Notes under the pieces: generated by a model | The model's input: only the letters and a program-made list of their open reading frames with translations | Databases searched by the model: none | What the model was told of the DNA's origin: nothing | Source of the DNA: Nocardioides cavernae | Lineage (GTDB): Bacteria; Actinomycetota; Actinomycetes; Propionibacteriales; Nocardioidaceae | Length of the DNA: 64,000 nt | NCBI RefSeq assembly: GCF_016907475.1 | Contig: NZ_JAFBCA010000001.1 | Location: 4,092,001 to 4,156,000 of the forward strand | Direction: 5' to 3' | Part shown: positions 1 through 8,479 of the stretch, one piece after another | How positions within the stretch are numbered: position 1 is the stretch's first letter | Layout of the letters: every line of letters begins with the position of its first letter | Program-made: the position numbers and the translations under genes

Positions 1-81
1 CCTGCTCGAGGGCCGCGGCGAGCTCCGTCCGGCCCCGTCACGGTCGCTGGTCAACCAGCGCGCCGTGCTGGCCCTCGCGGG

Positions 82-1476
82 TCAGTCGGCGAGCAGCTCC
101 TCGACCGCAGCGGCGACCTCGAGCAGCTGACGGTCGGCTCCGTGCCGGGCGACCAGCTGGACGCCGACGGGAAGGCCGTCGGCGGTGCGCCCGGCGGGCA
201 CGGAGATCGCCGGGCAGCCGGTGACGGTGATGAAGTAGGCCGAGCGCATCCAAGCGAGGTAGTCGGGCATCTGCTGCCCGTTGATCGTCTCGGGGAACTC
301 CTGCTCGACCGGGAACGGCGGCACCTGCGAGGTCGGCAGCAGCAGCACGTCGTGCCCGCCGAAGAAGATCCGCATGGTCTCCGACAGCGAGGTGCGCTGC
401 GTGTAGGCGCGGGCCACGTCGGCGCCGGTCAGCGGCTCCCCGGCGCGGATGTTGGCCTCCAGCGACGCCTTGAACGAGGTGGGGTGCTCGGCGAGCAGCC
501 GCCCGAGCTTGGCCTGGAAGTGCCAGGCGCGCAGCGTGCGGAAGGTGTCGTCGGCCAGGGACAGGTCGGGGTGGGCCTCGGCCACCGACGCTCCCGCGTC
601 GGAGAGCCGCGCCGCGGTCGCACGTACGACGTCCGCGACCTCGTGGTCCACCACCAGAGAGCCGCCGAGGTCCACCGAGCACGCCACCCGCAGCCCGGCA
701 AGGCGTGCGGACGCGAGCGGCGGGGCGAACGACGCACCGGGATCACCCAGCGCGAGCGGCGCCCGTGGGTCGGGACCGGCGAGCACCGACAGCAGCAGGG
801 CGAGGTCGCCGACGTTGCGGGCCATCGGACCGCCGACGGACGTGCTCTCCCACTGGTTGTAGAGCGGCCACTCCGGCACCCGGCCGAGCGAGGGCCGCAT
901 GCCCACGACGCCGCAGAACGACGCCGGGTTGCGCAGGGAGCCGCCCATGTCGGAGCCGTCGGCCAGCGGCACCATCCCGGACGCGAGCGCGCACGCCGCT
1001 CCCCCGCTCGACCCGCCCGCGGATCGCGACGGGTCGACCGGGTTGCGGGTGACGCCGAAGACGGTGTTGAACGTGTGGGACCCGGCCGCGAACTCCGGCA
1101 CGTTGGTCTTGCCGACGAACACCGCGCCCGCGCTGCGGACCCGCTCGACGAGAAGGTCGTCGTGGTCGGCGACGGCGTCGGCGAAGATCGGCGAGCCGTA
1201 GGTCGTGCGCCACCCCTTCAGCGCGTGGGTGTCCTTCACCGCGAAGGGCAGCCCGTGCAGCGGACCCACCTCCTCGCCCGAGGCCTGCGCCTGGTCGGCG
1301 ACGGCCGCCCAGGCACGGGCGCGCTCGGCGTCGAGGGAGACGATCGCGTTGAGCTCGGGGTTGCGCTCCTCGATCCGGTCGAGGTGCAGCTCGAGGAGCT
1401 CGGTCGCCGAGATCTCCCCGGACCGTACGGCGGCGGCCTGGGCGCGTGCGGTGGAGTCGACCGTCAGACCGGTCAC
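82..1476 (-). CDS. Amidase-signature family hydrolase
   Basis: A 464-residue cytoplasmic amidase-signature (AS) enzyme, hydrolysing a C-N bond of an amide or ureido substrate. The Lys/cis-Ser/Ser triad is readable: K81 in AVKD, S156 in GGSSGG and S180 in DMGGS, with the spacing (75 and 24 residues) usual for the family. It is the last gene of a six-gene operon and its start overlaps the CoxG-like gene by 4 nt, so translation is probably coupled. Context with a molybdenum hydroxylase and nucleobase permease suggests it acts on a product of heterocycle oxidation; a ureidomalonase or oxamate/allophanate-type role is conceivable but inferred. AS enzymes cannot be assigned a substrate from sequence alone. 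Sure of the family, unsure of the substrate. Confidence 0.93.
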   Translation of the reverse strand: MTGLTVDSTARAQAAAVRSGEISATELLELHLDRIEERNPELNAIVSLDAERARAWAAVADQAQASGEEVGPLHGLPFAVKDTHALKGWRTTYGSPIFADAVADHDDLLVERVRSAGAVFVGKTNVPEFAAGSHTFNTVFGVTRNPVDPSRSAGGSSGGAACALASGMVPLADGSDMGGSLRNPASFCGVVGMRPSLGRVPEWPLYNQWESTSVGGPMARNVGDLALLLSVLAGPDPRAPLALGDPGASFAPPLASARLAGLRVACSVDLGGSLVVDHEVADVVRATAARLSDAGASVAEAHPDLSLADDTFRTLRAWHFQAKLGRLLAEHPTSFKASLEANIRAGEPLTGADVARAYTQRTSLSETMRIFFGGHDVLLLPTSQVPPFPVEQEFPETINGQQMPDYLAWMRSAYFITVTGCPAISVPAGRTADGLPVGVQLVARHGADRQLLEVAAAVEELLAD

Positions 1477-2120
1477 CGGCGACGTCCCAGGAGCACGCCG
1501 AGCGCGACGAGGCCCGCGCCGACGGCCACACCGAGGAGGAAGTCCTGCTGGGAGCCGGCACCTGCGAGGGACGACGGCTTGGCAGGAGCGGTGAAGACCT
1601 GCCCACCACCGGCCGGTGCGTCAGCACCGCTGGTCGAGGAAGGCACGCTCGCGCCTGTCACGAGACCCGCCTCGGCCGGTCCGCCCGCGATCGCCTTCTC
1701 GACGTTGCCGAAGAACTCCGCGGCCATCCGTCGCGAGACCGAGGTCAGCATCCGCTGGCCGACGCCGCCGACCATGCCGCCGACGACCGCGTCGGCGTCG
1801 TAGAAGAGCGTGGTGGTGCCGTCGGGGTTGCCCTCGAAGCGGACGGCCACGTCGGCTCCGACGGTGCCGGGGGCGCCGGCACCCTGCAGGTTCATCTTCA
1901 GCGACTTGTGCGGTGTCAGGTCGCTGAGCTTGCACGTGCCGGCGTAGGTGCCGCGGATGCTCGCGACCCCGGCGGTGACGGTCATGTCGTAGGTGTTGTC
2001 CGCGGTCTCCTCGAGCCGCTCGCAGCCGGGGATGGTGCGGACCAGCACGGTGGGGTCGAGCAGCGCGTCCCACACCTGCTCCACGGGGGCGACCAGGGTG
2101 GCCTCTCCGGCGATCTTCAT
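1473..2120 (-). CDS. CoxG-like SRPBCC protein with C-terminal membrane anchor
   Basis: A 215-residue protein whose first 145 residues form a CoxG/SRPBCC (START-like) domain, beginning MKIAGEATL and containing the typical IPGCE and GTYAG segments. A Ser/Ala/Gly/Pro-rich linker follows, then a single hydrophobic helix (about 193-211) ending in GRRR, so the C-terminus is likely membrane-inserted. In aerobic CO dehydrogenase, CoxG helps recruit the Mo enzyme to the membrane; by analogy this one would tether the adjacent molybdenum hydroxylase. It overlaps the large-subunit gene by 4 nt and the amidase by 4 nt. The family is clear; the tethering role is inferred from family and context. Confidence 0.9.
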   Translation of the reverse strand: MKIAGEATLVAPVEQVWDALLDPTVLVRTIPGCERLEETADNTYDMTVTAGVASIRGTYAGTCKLSDLTPHKSLKMNLQGAGAPGTVGADVAVRFEGNPDGTTTLFYDADAVVGGMVGGVGQRMLTSVSRRMAAEFFGNVEKAIAGGPAEAGLVTGASVPSSTSGADAPAGGGQVFTAPAKPSSLAGAGSQQDFLLGVAVGAGLVALGVLLGRRR

Positions 2121-4540
2121 GCGGACTCCTCAGTCAGGGGGTGGGGTTCGTCGGCGTGCGCGAGGCGCAGCTCGAAGAGCTCGGACGGCGAGATGGGCAT
2201 CGACATGATCGGGAACCCCTCGGCGTCCTCGATGGCGGCGGCGAAGACGGCGGCCGACGGGATGACGCCCGCCTCGCCCGCGCCCTTGATGCCGAGCGGG
2301 TTGAGCGGCGACGGCGTCTCGAGGTGGTCGATGTCGATGCTCGTCGGGACCTCGGTGGCGTAGGGCATCAGGAAGTCCATGAACGAGGCGTTGAGCAGCT
2401 GGCCCGACTCGTCGTACGCCATCCGCTCGTAGAGCGCGCCGCCGACGCCCTGCGCGACCCCGCCGTGGATCTGGCCCTCCACGATCATCGGGTTGATGAG
2501 GTTGCCGCAGTCGTGCACGACGGCGTACTTGAGGATCTTGATCTCCGCGGTGTCGGGGTCGGTCTCCACGATCACGGCGTGCATGCCGTTGGCGAAGGTC
2601 GAGCGCGGCGGGGAGTAGAAGTCCTTGCCCTCCAGGCCCGGTTCGTCGTCCTCGGCCACCGGCGGCTTGCCGGGGTCGCCGACGGAGAACTGGGTGGCGG
2701 CCTTGGACGCCTCGTCGAAGGCGTAGCGCAGCGGGTTGGACAGGACCGCGACGGTGCCGAGGTCGATCCGAGTCCCAGCAGACGCGTCGGTGCCGCGCAC
2801 CGACACGACCCCGTCGGCGATCTCGAGGTCGTCCTCGGACGCCTCCAGCGCCTCCGCTGCGATCCGCAGCGCCTTCTCCTTCGCGCGCAGCGCGGCGAGG
2901 TGGATGGCCGAGCCGCTCATCACGGCCGCCCGAGAGGCGAACGTGCCCACCGCGTAGGGCATCTTGCGGGTGTCGCCGGTCGTGATCTCGACATCCTCGA
3001 ACCGCACCCCGAGGGTGTCGGCGACGATCTGGGCGAACGCCGTCTGGTGGCCCTGGCCCTGCGTGGTGAGGCCGGTCGCGACCTTGACCTTGCCGGAAGT
3101 CTCGATGTGCACGTGGGCGCCCTCGTAGGGGCCGACGCCGGTGCCCTCGACGTAGCAGGCGAGGCCGATGCCGACCTTGCGTCCCTGGGCGGCCATCTCG
3201 GCGCGGAAGTCCTCGAACTCGTCCCAGCCCACGAGCTCCTTGAGCTTGACCAGCGAGGCCGGGTAGTCGCCCGAGTCGTAGGTCAGCTCGCGACCGTCCT
3301 GGAAGACCAGGCCGTGCTCGTAGGGGAACTCGTCGGGCTGGATGAAGTTGGTCGCCCGCACCTCGGTGCGGTCCTTGCCGAGGTAGGCCGAGATCGCGTC
3401 CATCGTGCGCTCCATGACGAAGCAGCCCTGTGGCCGGCCGGCACCGCGGTAGGGCGTGACGATGACGGTGTTGGTGTAGAGCGACTCGAAGACCACGCGG
3501 TAGTTGGCCGGCTTGTAGGGGCCGAGCAGCTGGGTCGAGGTGATGATCGGGACGATGAGGCCGTAGGGCGTGTAGGCGCCGTGGTCGTGCCAGAACTCGA
3601 CGTTGAGCCCCAGCACCCGGCCGTCGTCGTCGAAGCCGACCTCGACGTGGTGCTGCTGGGCGCGCTCGTGCGCCGAGGAGATGAAGTGCTCGCGCCGGTC
3701 CTCGGTGAACTTCACGGGCCGCCCGAGCGTCATGGCCGCCAGCGGGACGAGGAGCTCCTCGGGCCACGGGTGGTTGATCTTCACGCCGAAGCCGCCGCCG
3801 ACGTCGGGGGTGACCACGTCGACCTTGGCGAGGTCGAGGCCGAGCTTGGCGGCCACGCAGCCGCGCACGCCGGTCGACGTCTGGGTCGAGGACCACACCG
3901 TCAGGCGGGACGTGTCGGGGTCCCACCGGGCCACCGTGCCGCGCCCCTCCATCGGCGTACAGGCGGAGCGCTCGACGTCGAGGTCGAGGGTCAGCGTGTG
4001 GGGCGCCGTGGCGATGGCCGCACGGGCGTCGCCGTTCTCCTGCTCCATCCGGGCGCCGACGTTGTCGGGCACGTCGTCGTGCACGGCGTTCGCCGCCGCG
4101 CGGGCAGCCGCGATGCCGACGACGGGCTTGAGGAACTCGTAGTCGACGCGGATCCGGGACACGGCGTCCTCGGCGACGTAGCGGTCGACGGCGACGACGA
4201 AGGCGATCGCCTCGCCGACGTAGTTGACCTCGTCCCTGGCCAGCGCGTACTGGGTGCGGCCGTGGGTCAGGGTCGGGTGCGGGATGAGCAGCGGCAGCGG
4301 TTCGGCCATCGGACCGGTGAGGTCGTCCCACGTCCAGACGGCGATGACGCCCTCGAGGTCGAGCACGTCGGAGACGTCGATGTCGACGATCCGCGCGTGG
4401 GCGTGCGGCGAGCGCAGCACCGCGGAGTGCAGCAGGCGCGGGTCGTCGGTGAGCAGGTCGTCGACGTAGCGGCCCTGCCCGCGCAGGAAGCGCTGGTCCT
4501 CGACGCGCGCCACCTTGGCGCCGAACATCTTGGTGGTCAT
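2117..4540 (-). CDS. Molybdenum hydroxylase large subunit (xanthine dehydrogenase / form II CoxL family)
   Basis: The 807-residue molybdopterin-cytosine-dinucleotide catalytic subunit of an L-M-S molybdenum hydroxylase. Visible are VGGGFGVK (247-254), PYRGAGR (363-369) and, near the C-terminus, KGAGEAG with the catalytic Glu that activates water. The PYRGAGR motif is the form II type; the AYXCSFR motif of true CO dehydrogenase is absent, so CO oxidation is unlikely. Such enzymes hydroxylate N-heterocycles, purines, pyrimidines or aldehydes. It overlaps the 2Fe-2S subunit gene by 4 nt. With a nucleobase permease heading the operon, a purine or pyrimidine substrate is the best inference. Confidence 0.95.
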   Translation of the reverse strand: MTTKMFGAKVARVEDQRFLRGQGRYVDDLLTDDPRLLHSAVLRSPHAHARIVDIDVSDVLDLEGVIAVWTWDDLTGPMAEPLPLLIPHPTLTHGRTQYALARDEVNYVGEAIAFVVAVDRYVAEDAVSRIRVDYEFLKPVVGIAAARAAANAVHDDVPDNVGARMEQENGDARAAIATAPHTLTLDLDVERSACTPMEGRGTVARWDPDTSRLTVWSSTQTSTGVRGCVAAKLGLDLAKVDVVTPDVGGGFGVKINHPWPEELLVPLAAMTLGRPVKFTEDRREHFISSAHERAQQHHVEVGFDDDGRVLGLNVEFWHDHGAYTPYGLIVPIITSTQLLGPYKPANYRVVFESLYTNTVIVTPYRGAGRPQGCFVMERTMDAISAYLGKDRTEVRATNFIQPDEFPYEHGLVFQDGRELTYDSGDYPASLVKLKELVGWDEFEDFRAEMAAQGRKVGIGLACYVEGTGVGPYEGAHVHIETSGKVKVATGLTTQGQGHQTAFAQIVADTLGVRFEDVEITTGDTRKMPYAVGTFASRAAVMSGSAIHLAALRAKEKALRIAAEALEASEDDLEIADGVVSVRGTDASAGTRIDLGTVAVLSNPLRYAFDEASKAATQFSVGDPGKPPVAEDDEPGLEGKDFYSPPRSTFANGMHAVIVETDPDTAEIKILKYAVVHDCGNLINPMIVEGQIHGGVAQGVGGALYERMAYDESGQLLNASFMDFLMPYATEVPTSIDIDHLETPSPLNPLGIKGAGEAGVIPSAAVFAAAIEDAEGFPIMSMPISPSELFELRLAHADEPHPLTEESA

Positions 4541-5052
4541 GCCTCACCCCGCTCGCGCTCGGCCACGATCTCGCTGGCGCGGAGCACCGACTTCACGATG
4601 TTCTGGTAGCCGGTGCAGCGGCAGAGGTTGCCGGCGATCATCTCCCGGGCCTCGTCCTCGGTCGGGTCGGGCGTCTCGCGCAGGCCGGCCGTGATGGTGG
4701 TGAGGAAGCCCGGCGTGCAGAAGCCGCACTGCAGGCCGTGGCAGTCGGAGAACGCCTGCTGCACCGGGCTCAACCGACCCTGGGCGGTCCCGTCGTCCTC
4801 GGTCAGTCCCTCGACCGTGGTGATCTCGGCGTCGACGGCGGAGACGGCGAGCATCAGGCACGAGCGCATCGGAGTGCCGTCGACCAGCACCGTGCAGGCG
4901 CCGCACACGCCGTGCTCGCATCCGACGTGCGTGCCGGTCAGCCCGCAGTCGTGGCGCAGCGCGTCGGACAGCAGCCGCCGGGCCGGCACCTGCACCTCGT
5001 GGACTGATCCGTTGACGTGCAGGCGTACGTCGTGGAGCTGTTCGGTGGTCAC
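4537..5052 (-). CDS. Molybdenum hydroxylase 2Fe-2S subunit
   Basis: A 171-residue small subunit carrying two [2Fe-2S] clusters that pass electrons from Mo to FAD. The plant-ferredoxin-type cluster ligands are C45, C50, C53 and C65 ([12 protein letters not shown]); the second, helical domain has C109 and C112 in CGFC and C144 and C146 in CRCTGY. All eight cysteines are present, so the subunit looks functional. Length is typical for CoxS-like proteins. It overlaps the neighbouring FAD and large-subunit genes by 4 nt on each side. No signal peptide; the complex is cytoplasmic. Confidence 0.95.
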   Translation of the reverse strand: MTTEQLHDVRLHVNGSVHEVQVPARRLLSDALRHDCGLTGTHVGCEHGVCGACTVLVDGTPMRSCLMLAVSAVDAEITTVEGLTEDDGTAQGRLSPVQQAFSDCHGLQCGFCTPGFLTTITAGLRETPDPTEDEAREMIAGNLCRCTGYQNIVKSVLRASEIVAERERGEA

Positions 5053-5915
5053 GGGTGGATCGCCTCTCCTGCCCGCGAGCGGGCGTGGTCGGTCGCGGCC
5101 GCCAGGACGCGCGGCGCCAGCACCTTCACGAGGTGGGTCCGGTAGGCGGCGGTGGCATGGATGTCCTCGGCGGGGTCGAGCTCGGCCAGGGCCGTGGCGG
5201 CGGGGTCGCCCGCCGGGTCCTGGACCGCGTCGGTGACGTCGACGACGACGGGGACGTCGCTCACCGACACGAAGCCCACCCGGGCGCGGGTGACGGCCTC
5301 GCCGTCCGTCTCGACGTGCGCGGCGACGCCGACGAGGGCGTAGTCGCCGTGGCGCCGGGCGATCTCCTGGAAGGCGACGCCGGCACCGGGCGCGAGGGCC
5401 GGGAAGAACGCCTCGACCGCGATCTCGTCGTGGGCGAGGGTCGACTCGAGCGGGCCGGCGAACAGCTCCGCTGCCGGGATCGTACGACGACCGCGCACCG
5501 ACGCGACGTCCACCGATCCCTCCAGCAGCCGCAGCACCATGGGCACCTCGGCCGCGGCGTCGGCGTGCACGATCGAGCCGACGGTGGTGCCGCGGTTGCG
5601 GATCGTCGGGTGGGCGACGTGGCGCAGCGCCATGGCCAGCAGCGGCTGGGCCTGCTCGGCCTCGGCCGAGCCGAGCACCTCGGCGTGCCGGGCCAGGGCC
5701 CCCACCCTGACCCCGTCCTCGGCCACGCGGACGTGGCCGAGGTCGGGCAGGGCGTTGATGTCGATGAGCATCGACGGAGCGGCCAGCCGCATGTTGAGCA
5801 GCGGGACGAGCGACTGACCGCCGGCCAGCACCTTCGCCCCCTGCTCCCCCGCGAGCGCCGCGAGGGCTTCCTCGAGGGTGGCGGGTCGCAGGTAGGCGAA
5901 GGGTGCGGGCTTCAT
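5049..5915 (-). CDS. Molybdenum hydroxylase FAD-binding subunit
   Basis: A 288-residue medium subunit (CoxM-like) binding FAD. It starts [17 protein letters not shown], has the FAD-contacting stretch [14 protein letters not shown] at about 33-46 and the second FAD motif [16 protein letters not shown] at about 103-118, followed by the C-terminal CO_deh_flav_C-like domain. The reading frame stays open far upstream, but the ATG at 5915 gives the family's usual N-terminus and overlaps the permease stop by 4 nt, matching the rest of the operon. It takes electrons from the 2Fe-2S subunit and hands them to an acceptor that cannot be told from sequence. Confidence 0.94.
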   Translation of the reverse strand: MKPAPFAYLRPATLEEALAALAGEQGAKVLAGGQSLVPLLNMRLAAPSMLIDINALPDLGHVRVAEDGVRVGALARHAEVLGSAEAEQAQPLLAMALRHVAHPTIRNRGTTVGSIVHADAAAEVPMVLRLLEGSVDVASVRGRRTIPAAELFAGPLESTLAHDEIAVEAFFPALAPGAGVAFQEIARRHGDYALVGVAAHVETDGEAVTRARVGFVSVSDVPVVVDVTDAVQDPAGDPAATALAELDPAEDIHATAAYRTHLVKVLAPRVLAAATDHARSRAGEAIHP

Positions 5916-7336
5916 CGCTTGTGCGTGCCTCCGGAGGCCGCGTCGTCGACGCCCTCGTCGTAGTCGGGGTGGCTGAGGTTGCGGGTGACGGCGCCGGAGC
6001 TGTCGCTGCCGCGGCCCTTGACCATGTGGAAGAAGACGATGACCAGGATCGTGCCGAGGGCGATGCCGCCGAGCTCGAAGTCGTCGCCGAAGGTGAGCGT
6101 CACGCCGCCGATGCCGGCGATGATGCCCGCGGCGAGGCCGACCATGTTGACGGGGTTGCCGAAGTCGATCCTGTTCTCGACCCAGATCTTCGCCCCCACC
6201 AGTCCGATCATCCCGTACAGGACAACCGTGATGCCGCCCAGGACGCCGCCGGGCGTCGCGTTGACGACCGCGCCGAACTTCGGGCACAGGCCGAGCAGGA
6301 TGGCGACGAGCGCGGCGACGTAGTAGGCGGCCGAGGAGTAGACCCGGGTCGCGCCCATGACGCCGATGTTCTCGGCGTACGTCGTGGTCGGGGAGCCACC
6401 GAACGCGCTGGAGAGGGCGGTCGCGATGCCGTCGGCACCGATCGCACGGCCCATGTAGGGGTCGAGGTCCTCGCCGGTCATCTCGGCGACGGCCTTGACA
6501 TGGCCGGTGTTCTCCGCGACGAGCGCGATGACGCCGGGCAGGACGAGCAGGATCGCGGTGAGCGAGAACGACGGACCGTGGACGACCGAGACGCCGTCGG
6601 CGAGGGTGCCGCTCGGCAGGCCGATCCAGTTGGCGGCCTCGACCGCCGCCCACGAGACGCGGTCGTGCTCGGTCGCCTCGGTGGCGCCGCCGAGGACGGA
6701 GGTGATGGGACCGAGGACGAGGTCGGCGAGCCAGGACAGCAGGTAGCCGAAGATCAGGGCGAGGAGGACCGCGATGCGCGACCAGAAGCCGGGGAGCACC
6801 ACGGCCGCGAAGACCATGAAGGCCGCCGTCAGCAGGGCGATCCACTGGTCCTGGGGCCAGTAGATCCCGGCGACGACGGGAGCGAGGTTGAAGCCGATCA
6901 GCATGACGACCGCACCGGTGACCGCCGGCGGCAGGATCCGGTGGATCAGCTGGGCGCCGGCGAAGTGCACGAGCACACCGACGGCGGCGAGGACGAGGCC
7001 GCCGACCAGGATCGCGCCGGTGACGTACGACGAGTCGTTGCCCTCGTCGAGCGCGCGGATCGCCGCGACCGAGGCCACGAACGACGCGCTGGTGCCGAGG
7101 TAGCTGGGCACCCGGTTCTGCACGATCAGCAGGAACAGGATGGTGCAGATGCCCGAGAACATGATGGCGAGGTTGGCGTCGAGCCCCATGACCAGGGGGA
7201 AGACGAAGGTGGCGCCGAACATGGCGACCACGTGCTGGGCACCGAGACCGATCGTCTTGCCCCACGGCAGGCGCTGCATCGGCAGCACGGCTTGCCCCGG
7301 TGCGGGATCGACTACTTCCCACTTGAACATCGACAT
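5912..7336 (-). CDS. NCS2-family nucleobase permease (UraA-like)
   Basis: A 474-residue integral membrane nucleobase:cation symporter with about 12-14 hydrophobic segments. The N-terminal GAQHVVAMFGATFVFP stretch and the signature with TTYAENIG followed by VMGATR fit NCS2; the TTYxENIG form resembles uracil permeases more than xanthine or urate permeases. The ATG at 7336 is chosen because GGAGG lies 8 nt upstream; an upstream in-frame start at 7402 lacks this. It heads the six-gene operon, so the imported base is probably the substrate of the downstream molybdenum hydroxylase. The exact base (uracil, thymine or a purine) is inferred only. Confidence 0.93.
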   Translation of the reverse strand: MSMFKWEVVDPAPGQAVLPMQRLPWGKTIGLGAQHVVAMFGATFVFPLVMGLDANLAIMFSGICTILFLLIVQNRVPSYLGTSASFVASVAAIRALDEGNDSSYVTGAILVGGLVLAAVGVLVHFAGAQLIHRILPPAVTGAVVMLIGFNLAPVVAGIYWPQDQWIALLTAAFMVFAAVVLPGFWSRIAVLLALIFGYLLSWLADLVLGPITSVLGGATEATEHDRVSWAAVEAANWIGLPSGTLADGVSVVHGPSFSLTAILLVLPGVIALVAENTGHVKAVAEMTGEDLDPYMGRAIGADGIATALSSAFGGSPTTTYAENIGVMGATRVYSSAAYYVAALVAILLGLCPKFGAVVNATPGGVLGGITVVLYGMIGLVGAKIWVENRIDFGNPVNMVGLAAGIIAGIGGVTLTFGDDFELGGIALGTILVIVFFHMVKGRGSDSSGAVTRNLSHPDYDEGVDDAASGGTHKR

Positions 7337-7444
7337 GTGCAGGCCTCCAGATTCGACGGGGTGGTTACCCGAGAAGCCACAAACTAGTGCGGTCCATCTC
7401 ACACCCTCACTGGCGACATCTGCCGAAGGAACGCCGGAGTCGCT

Positions 7445-7455
7445 GACAAGTTCTC
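7445..7455. promoter_or_regulatory. Candidate PucR operator, copy 1 (GACAAGTTCTC)
   Basis: The 11-mer GACAAGTTCTC lies in the 151-nt divergent gap between the permease operon start (7336) and the first GNAT gene (7488). The same 11-mer lies between the PucR regulator and the DUF2877 gene at 9765-9775, in the same orientation. Sharing an 11-mer between two such short control regions is unlikely by chance, so it is proposed as a regulator site. No experimental consensus is known to me. Confidence 0.4.
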
Positions 7456-7487
7456 GGGCGGGTCGGCCGGCTGTCTACCCTTCGTGC

Positions 7488-8030
7488 ATGGGCCTGCCTC
7501 TCACCGTCGACGCCTGGCCGGCCGGATCGGTCCGCACCGAGCGGCTGCTCCTGCGCGCGCCCGAGGTCCGCGACCGCCAGGAGTTCCTCGACCTCGGCTC
7601 GGACCCCGTCGTCAACCTCCACCTCGGCGGTGGCCAGGACCGCGCGACGCTCGAGGCCACCCTCCCCGCGGTGCCGGCGGCCCGGCCCGCGCAGTACGTG
7701 ATGGAGCGCGACGGCCGGTTCCTCGGCTGGATCGGGCTCAGCCGGCGCGAGTCGGACCGCCCGGGCGGGTCGTCCGTCGACGGTCTTGGTCCCGAAGGCG
7801 TCCTGGAGCTCAGCTACGTCCTCCCGGTGCACGCGTGGGGGCACGGGTACGCCACCGAGGCGTGCGCGGCGCTCCTCCAGACGTCCGACGAGCGTCTCGG
7901 CGAGCCCGTCGTGCTGTGCACCCAGGTCGGCAACACGAGGTCGCGGGTGCTGGCGGACCGGCTCGGGTTCACCGAGCTCGCGCGGTTCGAGGAGTTCTGC
8001 GCCGAGCAGTGGTTCGGCGTACGCCGATGA
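7488..8030 (+). CDS. GNAT N-acetyltransferase (RimJ/RimL type)
   Basis: A 180-residue acetyl-CoA-dependent acetyltransferase of the Acetyltransf_3 type: N-terminal TERLLLRAPEVRDRQEF, a central strand LELSYVLPVHAWGHG and the acetyl-CoA site GHGYATEA at about 119-126, then GNTRSRVLADRLGF. The ATG at 7488 yields the usual family N-terminus, although the frame is open upstream. Its stop overlaps the next GNAT gene's start by 4 nt. The acceptor substrate is unknown, and it may sit in the heterocycle locus by chance. Confidence 0.85.
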   Translation: MGLPLTVDAWPAGSVRTERLLLRAPEVRDRQEFLDLGSDPVVNLHLGGGQDRATLEATLPAVPAARPAQYVMERDGRFLGWIGLSRRESDRPGGSSVDGLGPEGVLELSYVLPVHAWGHGYATEACAALLQTSDERLGEPVVLCTQVGNTRSRVLADRLGFTELARFEEFCAEQWFGVRR

Positions 8031-8473
8031 CGTCGCTGCGCCGCGCCACGCGGTCAGACGCCACGACGATGCATGCCATCGCGCAGGCGGCGTACGCCGG
8101 CTACGTGCCGCGGATGGGCCGTCGCCCCTACCCGATGGACATGGACTACGACGCTGCCGTCGCTGAGGCGGAGTCGTGGGTGGCCCTCGACGACTCGTCC
8201 GTCGTCGGCTTCCTGGTGCTGGTCGACGAGGCCGACGCCATGCTGCTCGAGAACGTCGGCGTCCTCCCCTCGCACCACGGGCGAGGCGTCGGGCGCGCCC
8301 TGCTCGAGCTCGCCGAGTCGCGTGCCGTCGAGTCGGGCCACTCCCGGATCCGGCTCTTCACCCACGTGACGATGGTCGAGAACCAGGCACTCTACGAGCG
8401 CATCGGATACGTCGAGACGCACCGGGGGGGCGACGAGGGCTTCGTCCGGGTGTTCTACGAGAAGGTGCTCTGA
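8027..8473 (+). CDS. GNAT N-acetyltransferase
   Basis: A 148-residue single-domain GNAT protein. The acetyl-CoA-binding loop HHGRGVGRALLE lies at about 84-95, preceded by the strand MLLENVGVLP and followed by MVENQALYERIGY, the usual C-terminal region. The ATG shares four bases with the upstream GNAT stop, so the pair is probably cotranscribed and translationally coupled. It converges on the PucR gene, with only 6 nt between the two stops. The substrate cannot be predicted. Confidence 0.85.
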   Translation: MTSLRRATRSDATTMHAIAQAAYAGYVPRMGRRPYPMDMDYDAAVAEAESWVALDDSSVVGFLVLVDEADAMLLENVGVLPSHHGRGVGRALLELAESRAVESGHSRIRLFTHVTMVENQALYERIGYVETHRGGDEGFVRVFYEKVL

Positions 8474-8479
8474 ACCCGC

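Noticed and set aside
1..81. A short open frame on the plus strand at the left edge (stop at 128-130), possibly the end of a gene.
   Set aside because: Too short to judge, and it would overlap the amidase stop on the other strand; no recognisable family.
2117..4540. Aerobic CO dehydrogenase large subunit.
   Set aside because: The AYXCSFR motif of form I enzymes is absent; PYRGAGR is present, so the broader molybdenum hydroxylase family is the safer call.
2141..4609. Very long open frames antisense to real genes here and at 20136-23567, 5903-7387 and 47345-49441.
   Set aside because: They mirror the codon pattern of the opposite-strand genes, as expected at very high GC, and have low-complexity Arg/Gly/Val/Asp-rich translations with no known domain.
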